Position numbers and translations under genes: made by a program
Shown: positions 7,953 to 15,915 of the stretch, piece after piece
Position numbering within the stretch: position 1 is the first letter of the stretch
Layout: each line of letters opens with the position of its first letter
From: CAWUKT01 sp963923035
GTDB lineage: Bacteria > Bacteroidota > Bacteroidia > J057 > JADKCL01
Assembly (NCBI GenBank): GCA_963923035.1
Contig: CAWUKT010000048.1
Coordinates: forward strand, 1-51,509
Direction: 5' to 3'
Length of the DNA: 51,509 bases
The notes under the pieces: model-generated
What the model was told of the DNA's origin: nothing
The model's database searches: none
Seen by the model: the letters and a program-made list of their open reading frames with translations, nothing else

Positions 7953-7982
7953 AAGCGTGTAGAGAGAATGAGGGAACGTGTT
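7953..7982 (-). promoter_or_regulatory. Candidate LytTR-type operator (direct repeat, 21-bp period)
   Basis: On the minus strand: AACACGTTC, 12 nt, TACACGCTT. The ACACGYT core is the same as in the operator at 11698-11727, with the identical 9-12-9 geometry of LytTR-domain binding sites. It lies 81 nt upstream of the FN3 protein start and just after the stop of the LytTR regulator gene. Confidence 0.55.
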
Positions 7983-7984
7983 GG

Positions 7985-8740
7985 CTAACGGATTCCCATG
8001 AGGCGCAGGAATTCGGTTTTCTTCCGGGCGGCGACGGGAATGACGCTCCCGTCGGTCAGCTCCAGGTGGCCGCCGCGGCCTTTGATATAGCGTTGGATGC
8101 GGCTGAGCTTGACCATGTGGCTGCTGTGGACCCGGAAGAACTCCCTCGGTGGCAGGAGTTTTTCGAAGTGTCCCAATGGCTTCGAGACCACCAGGCGGCG
8201 GCCTTCATCCAGGAAGATCTCGGTGTAGTTGTTGTCGGCTTCCATGCGGATCACCCCGGCCAGCGACAACATTTCAAAGCCATTGGCATTGGGCAGGGCG
8301 ATTTGCTCCAGGGACTCCCCCTTGGCGAGGGCCAGGGCTTGTTGCAACAAGGGCGCAGCAATGGGCTGGCCGATCTCTTGCAGCGCCTTTTTGACCGCCC
8401 CTTCCAACTCTTCCAGGTCCACGGGCTTGAGCAGGTAGTCCAAGGCCGACAGGCGGAGCGCCTGGATGGCATATTTGTCAAATGCGGTCACAAAAATCAC
8501 CTGGAAATTGGGCGCGGGGAAATATTTGAAGAGGGAAAAGCCATCTTCCTCCGGCATTTCGACATCTAAAAAGACCAATTGGGGAGCCAGGGCCTCAATC
8601 ATGGGCACTGCCTCCCGCACAGAGGCACTTACACCGAGGAGCTGCACCTCGGGCACATAATTGCGGAGCAAGATTTTGAGGGCATCCCGCCCCATTTTCT
8701 CATCGTCAATGATGAGGGCCGTGATTTGACTGGAAGACAT
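7985..8740 (-). CDS. LytTR-family response regulator
   Basis: 251 aa. N-terminal receiver domain: acidic DDE at 12-14, phospho-acceptor Asp59 in FLDVEMP, Thr85 and Lys105 in YLLKPVD. C-terminal LytTR DNA-binding domain (about 150-251) with the typical DNNYTEIFLDEGRRLVV, FFRVHSSHMVKLSRIQRY and IPVAARKKTEF blocks. It is transcribed with the sensor kinase gene 21 nt upstream, so it is the cognate regulator. LytTR proteins bind two 9-bp direct repeats about 12 bp apart. Such repeats lie before the kinase gene and before the next gene downstream. The start at 8740 is the only good ATG. Confidence 0.95.
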   Translation of the reverse strand: MSSSQITALIIDDEKMGRDALKILLRNYVPEVQLLGVSASVREAVPMIEALAPQLVFLDVEMPEEDGFSLFKYFPAPNFQVIFVTAFDKYAIQALRLSALDYLLKPVDLEELEGAVKKALQEIGQPIAAPLLQQALALAKGESLEQIALPNANGFEMLSLAGVIRMEADNNYTEIFLDEGRRLVVSKPLGHFEKLLPPREFFRVHSSHMVKLSRIQRYIKGRGGHLELTDGSVIPVAARKKTEFLRLMGIR

Positions 8741-8761
8741 ACAATGAGTTAAAGGCGTCGC

Positions 8762-11629
8762 TTAGGACATGTGGTTCCAAGGTAAAAAAATCTGGCAACG
8801 AGTGCCGCGTGGTGTTCCAGTTGCGTCGGTCAGGTCTTGGATCGTATACTTTGCCCCCTTGATCAGCCCAATTCGTTCGATGGTGATCCGGGATCCCTGG
8901 GAGCGGTGGTGGGCGGGGCGGTCTTTTCGGAGCCGGGCCGCCGCCGTGCGGCCAATGCCGTTGTCTTCAATGGTGATGCAGAGGTGGCCATTCCCGGTGA
9001 CCCGGACCCGGATTTCCCCCTTGCGGTCCCGCAGGTGCCGCACGCCGTGTAACACGGCGTTCTCCAGAAAGGGCTGGACCAGCAGGGAGGGGACCGCAAG
9101 GGTCTCGGCCGGCCACGGAAGGTCGACGTGGATTTCAAAGTCGAATTTTTCCTCCATCCGCATCCGCTCCAGCTCCAAATAGTGCTGGATCGCACTCAAT
9201 TCGGTTCCCAACGAGATCATCGATTCTCCACTTGCATTCAGGACGATGCGGGTGAGCTTCGCAAACTTGCTCAGGAAGACGTGGGCCTTGCGCTCTTCGT
9301 GGTTCCCAATATAGACGTGGATGGAGTTGAGGGCGTTGTACAAAAAATGGGGATTGATCTGGGCGCGGAGGGCCCGCCGCTCCAATTCATGGATTTGTTC
9401 CTTTCGTTTTTCTGCTCCCCTCCGCACTGCATTGGTCACCCCCACCAAGCCCGCCATGCCCAACAGGCCTCCCAGCGCGACCAGGGCCAGGAACCACCAG
9501 CGCTGCCAATAGGGCGTGACGACGGTGAAGGTGAAGCGGGTGGGCTGGGAGTGGATTCCCGTCCCGGAGATGGCCTGGAGCACGAGGGTGTATGTGCCGG
9601 CCGGCAATCCGTGCAGGATCAGTTCCCGTTCCCGAATCCGGCCGCTCTGGGGAGCCGGCCCGATGAGGGAGTAGCGGTATTCAATGGCGGGCACCTGGTA
9701 AGAGATCCCCCTGAATTTCGCTACCAAAACTGCCTGTGCATCCACTTCGCCGGAATCTGCGAGCGTTTCGCCTTCCACGAGGACACTGTCCAATAAGATC
9801 TTGGGGGGCGGAACGGCATCGGTCAGGAAGCGGCGGGGGAATTGGAACAGCCCTTCGTCGGTGGCCGCCCAGATATGTTGGTCTCCGATCCAAAGGTCAT
9901 TCACGACCCTGAACGGGAACCGGGTTTCTTGTCCAAAATGATCTACCCGGCTATCCGGGGCTCCGGGAGCGCCCGAGACCAGCACGATGCCCTCCCGACA
10001 CGCCAACCAGGTTCGGGTCTCATTTTCCCTGACCACCCGCTGAATGGTCGGCATCTCCCCCTCAAAATCAATTTCCCAGCGGATAAATTTACCTCCCTCC
10101 CAAACGAACAAGCCTGCATGGGAAGTACTGACCAGCGGGGGGCGACCGGGATCGGCCACCAATTCCTGGACCCAAAGTCCTTCGGGCAATGCGCCGAGCA
10201 CCTCGATCTGTCCTTGCCGATAGCTGAAGACCTGGTTTTCGAAGCTGCCCCAGAGGGTTGCGGTAGAGTCGTCGTAGTGCAGGCACTGGGCCCAGGGCCG
10301 GAGGTACTCGCAGGATGGAAGCAGATCAATGCGCAATCCGCTCGATTGGAAGCCATTTTCTTTCAGCAGCAGCCGCCGAAATTCAGGGCCGTAGATGCGG
10401 TAGAGGCCATACTTTCGGTCGCTGATGAAGAAGGTGTCGCCCGGGGTAATGATGACGTCTTTTAGGGAACTGAAAAAGTGATTCTCTAAGGGGAAATTCG
10501 GGCTTCCCACCAGCAAATGGTCAAAAACAGTGGTCACGCCTCCCTTCCGGTTGCGCCGCATCGTCTGCACTTTTCCCCGGCCTTTTCTTGGATAGGCCTT
10601 CAATTCGGTTTCGTTCTCCGTCACCACCAGAATTTGGTTTTTGGACCCGGCGGCGTAGAGGATTCCGTCCGCATCCGCTTCGCATTCATAGAACTGGTGG
10701 GATCCCGGGAACTGGTAGCGGATCATGTCCAGGTTGGGAATTTGGATGAGGCCATTTTGTTGGGTCCCCAACCACAGCGCGCCTTCGTGGTCCAATTCGA
10801 TGGATTGGACATTGAACTGGGGAAAATAGTGCTGGAGCGTAAAGCCCCCGGCTGGCTGGGGACGCAGTACCCGTAGGCCGTCGGAATACCCCAGCAAAAT
10901 CATGTTCGATGTCACCAACAATTCGTGGCATTCCCAGAGTGGCTCCGCAAAGGTATGGACCCACTCCGGCTTTTCATCCGACACCTTCCAAATCCCTTCC
11001 TGCTCGACTCCGTACAAAGCACCTTCCTTGACGAACGCGTTGTAGTAGAAAAACCGCTCGGAAGGATATTTCAGTTGGCCAACCGTGTGTGCTCCCCGAT
11101 TCATTTGGTGCCATTTCCCCGCCTTCCCCCTCCACCCCATTTCCGTATTGGGCGACCACCGAAAAGGATGGGACTCCAAATCCAGAAACTCCCACACAGA
11201 GCCCCGAAAGACCATCCCCATTCGCCCTGCATCATCCCGAAAGGGCCACAGCAACTCGTTCGAAATATTGGGATGGAAGCTCGGCAGGGGATAATAATGG
11301 TCCCGGTAAAAAATGCCCAGTCCTTTTCCGAAGACCTTTGCCCACAACCAGCCGCGACGGTCCATGACGATGTCGATGACGTCGGTATCGAGAAAGCCCT
11401 CTTTCCGGCCGTAGGTCCGGAATTCGATGCCGTCGTAGCTGGTCAACCCAAACTCGGTGGCCAGCCACAGGACACCATTCTGATCCACCTCTATTTCATA
11501 GATATTGGTGCTCGGCAGCCCTTCCTGGGTCCGAAATTGGAAATAGCCCGGCACCTGCGCCTGGATACTTGGGGCGGCACCGATCAACAGCCAAATGGCG
11601 GCGAACAACTGACATCTGAGGGCAGGCAT
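8762..11629 (-). CDS. LytS-type sensor histidine kinase with two-component-regulator propeller
   Basis: 955 aa. A signal peptide (MPALRCQLFAAIWLLIGAAP) is followed by an extracytoplasmic beta-propeller of Reg_prop repeats. Recurrent D-x-x-G-x-LWLAT/GT motifs are visible (VDQNGVLWLATEFGL, LDHEGALWLGTQQNGL, IWAATDEGLFQF). A Y_Y_Y domain (about 620-700) and one membrane helix (about 710-731, WWFLALVALGGLLGMAGLVG) come next. The cytoplasmic part is a His_kinase/HATPase pair with phospho-acceptor His761 in INPHFLYNALNS and the ATP-binding ENAVLHGVRHL and EDNGIGRTAA boxes. Such sensors often detect polysaccharide or other surface signals; the ligand is unknown. It is the first gene of an operon with the LytTR regulator, 21 nt apart. 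Confidence 0.95.
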   Translation of the reverse strand: MPALRCQLFAAIWLLIGAAPSIQAQVPGYFQFRTQEGLPSTNIYEIEVDQNGVLWLATEFGLTSYDGIEFRTYGRKEGFLDTDVIDIVMDRRGWLWAKVFGKGLGIFYRDHYYPLPSFHPNISNELLWPFRDDAGRMGMVFRGSVWEFLDLESHPFRWSPNTEMGWRGKAGKWHQMNRGAHTVGQLKYPSERFFYYNAFVKEGALYGVEQEGIWKVSDEKPEWVHTFAEPLWECHELLVTSNMILLGYSDGLRVLRPQPAGGFTLQHYFPQFNVQSIELDHEGALWLGTQQNGLIQIPNLDMIRYQFPGSHQFYECEADADGILYAAGSKNQILVVTENETELKAYPRKGRGKVQTMRRNRKGGVTTVFDHLLVGSPNFPLENHFFSSLKDVIITPGDTFFISDRKYGLYRIYGPEFRRLLLKENGFQSSGLRIDLLPSCEYLRPWAQCLHYDDSTATLWGSFENQVFSYRQGQIEVLGALPEGLWVQELVADPGRPPLVSTSHAGLFVWEGGKFIRWEIDFEGEMPTIQRVVRENETRTWLACREGIVLVSGAPGAPDSRVDHFGQETRFPFRVVNDLWIGDQHIWAATDEGLFQFPRRFLTDAVPPPKILLDSVLVEGETLADSGEVDAQAVLVAKFRGISYQVPAIEYRYSLIGPAPQSGRIRERELILHGLPAGTYTLVLQAISGTGIHSQPTRFTFTVVTPYWQRWWFLALVALGGLLGMAGLVGVTNAVRRGAEKRKEQIHELERRALRAQINPHFLYNALNSIHVYIGNHEERKAHVFLSKFAKLTRIVLNASGESMISLGTELSAIQHYLELERMRMEEKFDFEIHVDLPWPAETLAVPSLLVQPFLENAVLHGVRHLRDRKGEIRVRVTGNGHLCITIEDNGIGRTAAARLRKDRPAHHRSQGSRITIERIGLIKGAKYTIQDLTDATGTPRGTRCQIFLPWNHMS

Positions 11630-11662
11630 GCAACAAACTAATCGGGCCGGGGAAATAAATCT

Positions 11663-11670
11663 TAAATCTA
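11663..11670 (-). promoter_or_regulatory. Possible -7 box of the sensor-kinase operon
   Basis: Minus-strand TAGATTTA, one mismatch to TAnnTTTG, 34 nt upstream of the kinase ATG. The direct repeats at 11698-11727 lie just upstream of where the -33 region would be, a normal activator position. Confidence 0.35.
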
Positions 11671-11697
11671 AAGCGAGAATTACCCCGTTTACTTTCC

Positions 11698-11727
11698 CAG
11701 CGTGTCGATTTATCTGGTCAGCGTGTC
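11698..11727 (-). promoter_or_regulatory. Candidate LytTR-type operator (perfect 9-12-9 direct repeat)
   Basis: Minus strand: GACACGCTG, 12-nt spacer, GACACGCTG. The two 9-mers are identical and start 21 bp apart, which is the geometry of AgrA/ComE-type LytTR sites. The site is 68 nt upstream of the sensor kinase start, consistent with autoregulation by the LytTR regulator of the same operon. Confidence 0.6.
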
Positions 11728-11769
11728 ATTTTCTTTTTCATTGCTCCCCGACTCCCTCCAAACCAACAA

Positions 11770-11794
11770 GGGCCACCCCATAAAGGAGCGGCCC
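11770..11794 (-). terminator. Hairpin after the metalloprotease gene
   Basis: GGGCCACCCC (11770-11779) pairs with GGAGCGGCCC (11785-11794), 10 pairs including two wobbles, around a 5-nt loop. The T tract downstream on the minus strand is poor, so termination may be weak. Confidence 0.45.
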
Positions 11795-11821
11795 CAGGTT
11801 GAACTGCTTAAATGAAACTTC

Positions 11822-14443
11822 TTATTGGGCCTTGACGACCTTCTGCATGAGGGTTTCGCCATCGCCGAAGACGACTTTCATCATGTAGATGCCAGCCGGC
11901 AATGCGCTGACGTCGTGGGAGGTCTCATAGGTCGGAATGGTGGCATTCCAGATCATGCGACCGCTCAGGTCGAACAGGGTAGCCTGGTAGTCACCTTCCG
12001 GTGCTTCGAGGCGGGTGAACATCTGACCGGCGACCGGGGAGGGATACACTTCCAGCTTGTACTCAGAGAAGTGGGTCTCAATCGGCTCCGGACCTGCCGC
12101 CAATGCGGAGGGCAGGTTACAGGAACCTTCGTAGATCTTGATGTTCCGGAAGTAGGTATTGTTGTTGGTCGTGCCCGCGTCCTTGTCACAGACGAAGAAG
12201 AGACGATCAAAGGTACCCGTGTAAATGCTTCCAAGCGGCACCGTGAAGGACTGCCAGCTACCCGGATTGGTATAGTCGTAGTTCCGGTTGCCCCAGTTCT
12301 GCGTACCGTAGAGCTGAATCGTCAGGTTGCTGCTGATGCTGTTGTCGCTGTCGAATCCAATCCCGTGGATTTCACCCTGGGAAGTGCTTCCAAAGTCAAA
12401 TTCAATGACGGTATTGGGGGTGACGGTATAGCCGTAGGAAATCGACTTCCAGGAGTTGCCACTCAGGAAGACACCTTCGCCAGTGCCATAAACGCTACCA
12501 GTACCGTTGTCCTGGGTATCACCGTAGGAATTGATGGTGTAGCTGTTGAAGTCGATGGTCGAGCAGCCACCGCCGCCTCCACCACCTCCGCCGCCACCAC
12601 CACTGGTGGAGAGCTCGAAGTCATCGACGCACATATCGCCCTGCCAGCTGCTGCCGGAGGTTCCGAAGAAGCGCAGGCGAACGGTACCGCCGATGTAAGA
12701 TGCGATGTTCACGTTTTGGGTGGTCCAGGCAGTGCCCTGGGATCCGGATTCACTCCATAACGTGGTCCAGCTGCTGCCGTCATCGGTGCTGGCCTGGAGA
12801 CGCATGGTCCCTACGGCCGAGCCATTGGCGTGGTAACGGAAGCTAACGTCGGCCTGGGAGGCACTGGCCAGGTTGAAACAGGGGCTGACCAAATAGGCAT
12901 CCTTGGTCGGGTAGTTCGGGCTGGAAGTTTCCATGTAGATGTAGTAGGAACCTTGGGAAGCCGAGCTGGGGCCGGTGCCGCTGGAGGGGGTACCGCCGGA
13001 GCGCAGGGTCCAGTTCATGTCGTCGCCGCTGCCCTGGGTCCACTGGCCGAGGGTGTTTTCAAAGCCTTCGCTGTACGGGAAGGAGGAGACCTGAGCGGTG
13101 CAGGGATCATTGCCCCCACCACCGCCGCCACCGCCACCACAGGCGCTGAGGCAGTTGGCATTCGTCGTTTCAGTCCGGATCACGTTGCCGGGCTGAGAGC
13201 CGAAGCCATTGCTAAAGTTGATGCCGACACTCTGGATGTGGCAGTAGCTCATGATGGTACCACCGTTGCTGGGGTAACCGGGGTTGGAGCAGGAGCCCTC
13301 AGTGGATCCGGCACAACCGTCAATGGCGGTATTGTTGCCATTCCACACACAGGCGTGGGTGTGGCGGGAGCCATTCAGGTGGCCCATTTCGTGGGTCTGG
13401 ACCATGATGTCCCAGCTGTACGTGGGGACGGCGCTGTAATTCCCCTGGATATTGGAGAAGCACATGCTGTTGTCGGGGTTGCTGTTGCAGAGGCCGTCGA
13501 AGCCGGCGGCGATCCCACCGGACGACTTGTAGGAGACCATGTGGGCCAGGTCGCCATTGAAGCCTTGGTAGCGGCTCTGGAACTGGCTGCGCATGCCCGC
13601 GGAACTTTGGTTCGAGTAGGCATTGCCGCTGCTGGTGATCACATTGACCTCAGACAGCGCGTAGTTCAGGTTTTCGTTGGCGTAGATCGTGGCGATCTCG
13701 GCAAATTCAGCGGTGATAAAGGCAACGGTGTTGGAGCCTTTGTCCTGGTAGATATCGTAGTCAATTTCGTAGAAGATCCGGATGCAATCGCTGAGGGCGC
13801 GGGTATTCGGAACGCCGTTCAATTCTTCATCGGTGTACTGATGGTCGTCGTCTTCGGTCTCGCACTCAAAAGGATTGTGTTGGACCAGATTCGCATCGTT
13901 GTACATGATATGGGTCCGCGCGGGATTGTTGTTTTGCAACGCTCCCAACACATAGTTCCCAATCCGGGGACCACTGAAGAAACCCACCACTTCACCGTCA
14001 ATGAAGGAGACGGAAGCAATGGAACCTGGCATGTCCTTGATGACACCCCGGTAATAGGTTCCCAGTTTCCAATCAATTTCCAGGTTCTCGGAGTTGGTGA
14101 TGTTGAAATCAGGCGTGAAGATGTCCACTTCGACGAGCTCCACTTCCACGGTGGTTTGGTCATCGAATGGAAGGGTCAGCGAAATGAATTCAGGACGGGC
14201 ATCCATAATTTCCCGGGCCTGGGCCTGGTTGAAATTGAGGAGGAGTCCTTCGGTGACTTCGGCTGAGATTTGGGGGGTATTGCGGAGGGAGGCAGATTGG
14301 ACGGAAAAAAGTCCTTCCACGGGAGCGGCCCGGAGCCCTTTGTCCTTGTGGAACTGAACCAGTTCCGCCGGGCGCAAGGGCCCATGTCCAAATAATGTCC
14401 CTGACAACAGGGTCAAACAAAACAAATAGACAGCTTTTTTCAT
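11822..14443 (-). CDS. Secreted metzincin zinc metalloprotease with MAM-like domain and T9SS sorting domain
   Basis: 873 aa. A signal peptide (MKKAVYLFCLTLLSGTLFG) and propeptide-like region lead to a metzincin catalytic domain. The extended zinc motif HEMGHLNGSRH is at 351-361 with catalytic Glu352, and a Met-turn IMSY at 397-400. The catalytic domain resembles reprolysin-like/M12B-type bacterial proteases. After a poly-Gly linker comes a MAM-like module (FPYSEGFENTLGQWTQ to WQGDMCVDDFEL), a second Gly-rich linker, a beta-sandwich resembling a carbohydrate-binding module (TVTPNTVIEFDFGSTSQGEI), and a C-terminal T9SS type A domain (EVYPSPVAGQMFTRLEAPEG to GIYMMKVVFGDGETLMQKVV). It should be an exported protease of extracellular protein. 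It is monocistronic, with its own terminator-like hairpin and a long upstream gap. Confidence 0.93.
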   Translation of the reverse strand: MKKAVYLFCLTLLSGTLFGHGPLRPAELVQFHKDKGLRAAPVEGLFSVQSASLRNTPQISAEVTEGLLLNFNQAQAREIMDARPEFISLTLPFDDQTTVEVELVEVDIFTPDFNITNSENLEIDWKLGTYYRGVIKDMPGSIASVSFIDGEVVGFFSGPRIGNYVLGALQNNNPARTHIMYNDANLVQHNPFECETEDDDHQYTDEELNGVPNTRALSDCIRIFYEIDYDIYQDKGSNTVAFITAEFAEIATIYANENLNYALSEVNVITSSGNAYSNQSSAGMRSQFQSRYQGFNGDLAHMVSYKSSGGIAAGFDGLCNSNPDNSMCFSNIQGNYSAVPTYSWDIMVQTHEMGHLNGSRHTHACVWNGNNTAIDGCAGSTEGSCSNPGYPSNGGTIMSYCHIQSVGINFSNGFGSQPGNVIRTETTNANCLSACGGGGGGGGGNDPCTAQVSSFPYSEGFENTLGQWTQGSGDDMNWTLRSGGTPSSGTGPSSASQGSYYIYMETSSPNYPTKDAYLVSPCFNLASASQADVSFRYHANGSAVGTMRLQASTDDGSSWTTLWSESGSQGTAWTTQNVNIASYIGGTVRLRFFGTSGSSWQGDMCVDDFELSTSGGGGGGGGGGGGCSTIDFNSYTINSYGDTQDNGTGSVYGTGEGVFLSGNSWKSISYGYTVTPNTVIEFDFGSTSQGEIHGIGFDSDNSISSNLTIQLYGTQNWGNRNYDYTNPGSWQSFTVPLGSIYTGTFDRLFFVCDKDAGTTNNNTYFRNIKIYEGSCNLPSALAAGPEPIETHFSEYKLEVYPSPVAGQMFTRLEAPEGDYQATLFDLSGRMIWNATIPTYETSHDVSALPAGIYMMKVVFGDGETLMQKVVKAQ

Positions 14444-15009
14444 TGTGTTTTACGATTGATTTAAAAAGGTCAAGAAATAGGTAAGATCCACTTAACTGTA
14501 TTGATGTGAGCTACCCCTGAAGGCAGCTTCGGGAATGCAAATCAGTGTGCGCCATATAGCACGATCATGTAACATTTGGACAATAGCTATATTCTCCGCG
14601 GGTTTAGGGCGGTGGAAAAGGGAGAAATGGAATCATCGGACAACTTTTCAAACTCACTTCTAGCCTCCTACCGCATGTTTGCCGGCAGGCTGATTCCAAA
14701 TCAAATCACAATCTTATTTTACCAAATGCAACTGTTTAATTAATACTTCATTGTAGCCCTTCAGGGCGACCAAATGGTACTTTAGGTACCGACGATAGAT
14801 GCAATATGAACTGATTTACTACTTAGCGTGGATCAATTTATAAATTCTCCCATAATAATCAAATAGGGCTGATATAGGGGGTATATTTTGTTCAATTGAC
14901 CTTAAAAAACGATTAAACAGTCGAAATGAAAACCGGAATTCGGGAGAAAGCAAAACCAAGGCCAATCCAGCTTTGTGGGGTCAAAAAGGAGAAAATGTTA
15001 AGAAATTGT
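14444..15009. other. 566-nt intergenic region, A+T-rich, no gene seen
   Basis: It separates the metalloprotease start from the terminator of the Arg/Asp-rich protein gene. It should hold the protease promoter, but no clear TAnnTTTG box was found on the minus strand. The only structured part is the pair of palindromes at 14756-14790. No ORF with coding character was seen. Confidence 0.6.
14756..14790. repeat. REP-like pair of small palindromes
   Basis: GCCCT-TC-AGGGC (14756-14767) is followed after 8 nt by GGTAC-TTTAG-GTACC (14776-14790). The surrounding bases (GTAGCCCTTCAGGGCGAC, GGTACCGACGATAG) resemble intergenic palindromic repeats dispersed in Bacteroidota genomes. Confidence 0.5.
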
Positions 15010-15039
15010 AAAAAAGGGTAGCCCCACACAGGGCCACCC
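15010..15039 (-). terminator. Intrinsic terminator of the Arg/Asp-rich protein gene
   Basis: GGGTAGCCC (15016-15024) pairs with GGGCCACCC (15031-15039) with one mismatch. A run of six A on the plus strand (15010-15015) gives the U tract for the minus-strand transcript. Confidence 0.7.
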
Positions 15040-15079
15040 CAACTAACCAGTTGAACGACGACTAATATTTCGTGGGTTC

Positions 15080-15766
15080 CTAGCGCTGGCGCCGGTCTTC
15101 CCGGGTTTCACGCCGGTCTTCGCGCAGCTCACCCTTGTCTTCCCGCAATTCTTCGACGTTTTCGCCCATGTCGCGGCGCATCGTCGTCTCGAATTCATCG
15201 ATGATCTGGCGCTTGGCCCGCAGGGCCGGCAAATCGCCGGGGCCATTGACCCGGACGGAACGCAGGTCCGCCAGGATGGCTTTTTGGCGGGCATTGCGGA
15301 CTTCCTGCTCCTCGCGGTCGCGACGGTCGTCGCGCAGGTCGCGCTTGTCATCCCGCTTGTCCATGCGGTCGTCGACTGTGGCCACGGGACGCCCCGTCCC
15401 GCGGGTATTGCGCACTTCGCGGCGGGAGCTGCGGAGCTCCGACTGACTTCCCGCGACTTCTTTGCGGGACTGGCGAATCTTCGCTTCCCCCTGGGCAATC
15501 TCCCGTTCCATCGAAGCCACGATCTGGGCGTGGGCCTTCTTCGCCCGGGCCACATTGCCATTCGAGATGGCCATGGTGAAGGCCTGCTTGTCCTCGACAA
15601 ACTGCTGGAGCTCGGCCTGGTCCCGGGCAATGACTTGCTTGTCCCGCTGAATCTGGTTGCGGTCCGAGGCCCGTTCCGCCGTATTGCGAACCGCCTGGGC
15701 CTTGAGGCTGGCCATCGATCCAAAACCCAGGAGAAGGACGAGGAGGGTAAGTTGGAAGTTTTTCAT
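15080..15766 (-). CDS. Exported Arg/Asp/Glu-rich coiled-coil protein of unknown function
   Basis: 228 aa with a clear signal peptide (MKNFQLTLLVLLLGFGSMAS, cleavage near LKAQA). The mature part is highly charged and predicted to be long helices. Two stretches are nearly all Arg/Lys/Asp/Glu (DDRMDKRDDKRDLRDDRRD around residue 135-155, and REDKGELREDRRETREDRR at the C-terminus). There are no Cys residues, no enzymatic motif and no T9SS tail. It probably sits in the periplasm or outer-membrane-associated space as a structural or binding protein. It has its own terminator and is separated from the upstream TPR gene by 149 nt and that gene's terminator, so it is likely monocistronic. Not assigned to a family. 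Confidence 0.75.
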   Translation of the reverse strand: MKNFQLTLLVLLLGFGSMASLKAQAVRNTAERASDRNQIQRDKQVIARDQAELQQFVEDKQAFTMAISNGNVARAKKAHAQIVASMEREIAQGEAKIRQSRKEVAGSQSELRSSRREVRNTRGTGRPVATVDDRMDKRDDKRDLRDDRRDREEQEVRNARQKAILADLRSVRVNGPGDLPALRAKRQIIDEFETTMRRDMGENVEELREDKGELREDRRETREDRRQR

Positions 15767-15854
15767 TGTATTATCTGTTTATACCGTGGTTGTAATGTTT
15801 ATTGCTTTGACGCTCCCCCACCCCTAAGGTTTAACCCGCCACCAGAAATTATTC

Positions 15855-15889
15855 AAAAAAATACCAGCCACCAAATAGATGACTGGTAT
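15855..15889 (-). terminator. Intrinsic terminator of the TPR protein gene
   Basis: ATACCAG (15861-15867) and CTGGTAT (15883-15889) form a perfect 7-bp stem. A plus-strand A run at 15855-15861 supplies the U tract on the minus strand. Confidence 0.65.
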
Positions 15890-15915
15890 CCAAGACCTTG
15901 GGGAAACCAAATGGG

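Noticed and set aside
12830..14266. 478-aa plus-strand ORF inside the metalloprotease gene
   Set aside because: It is antisense to clear catalytic motifs; the Gly/Val/Ala-rich translation is a shadow of the real frame.
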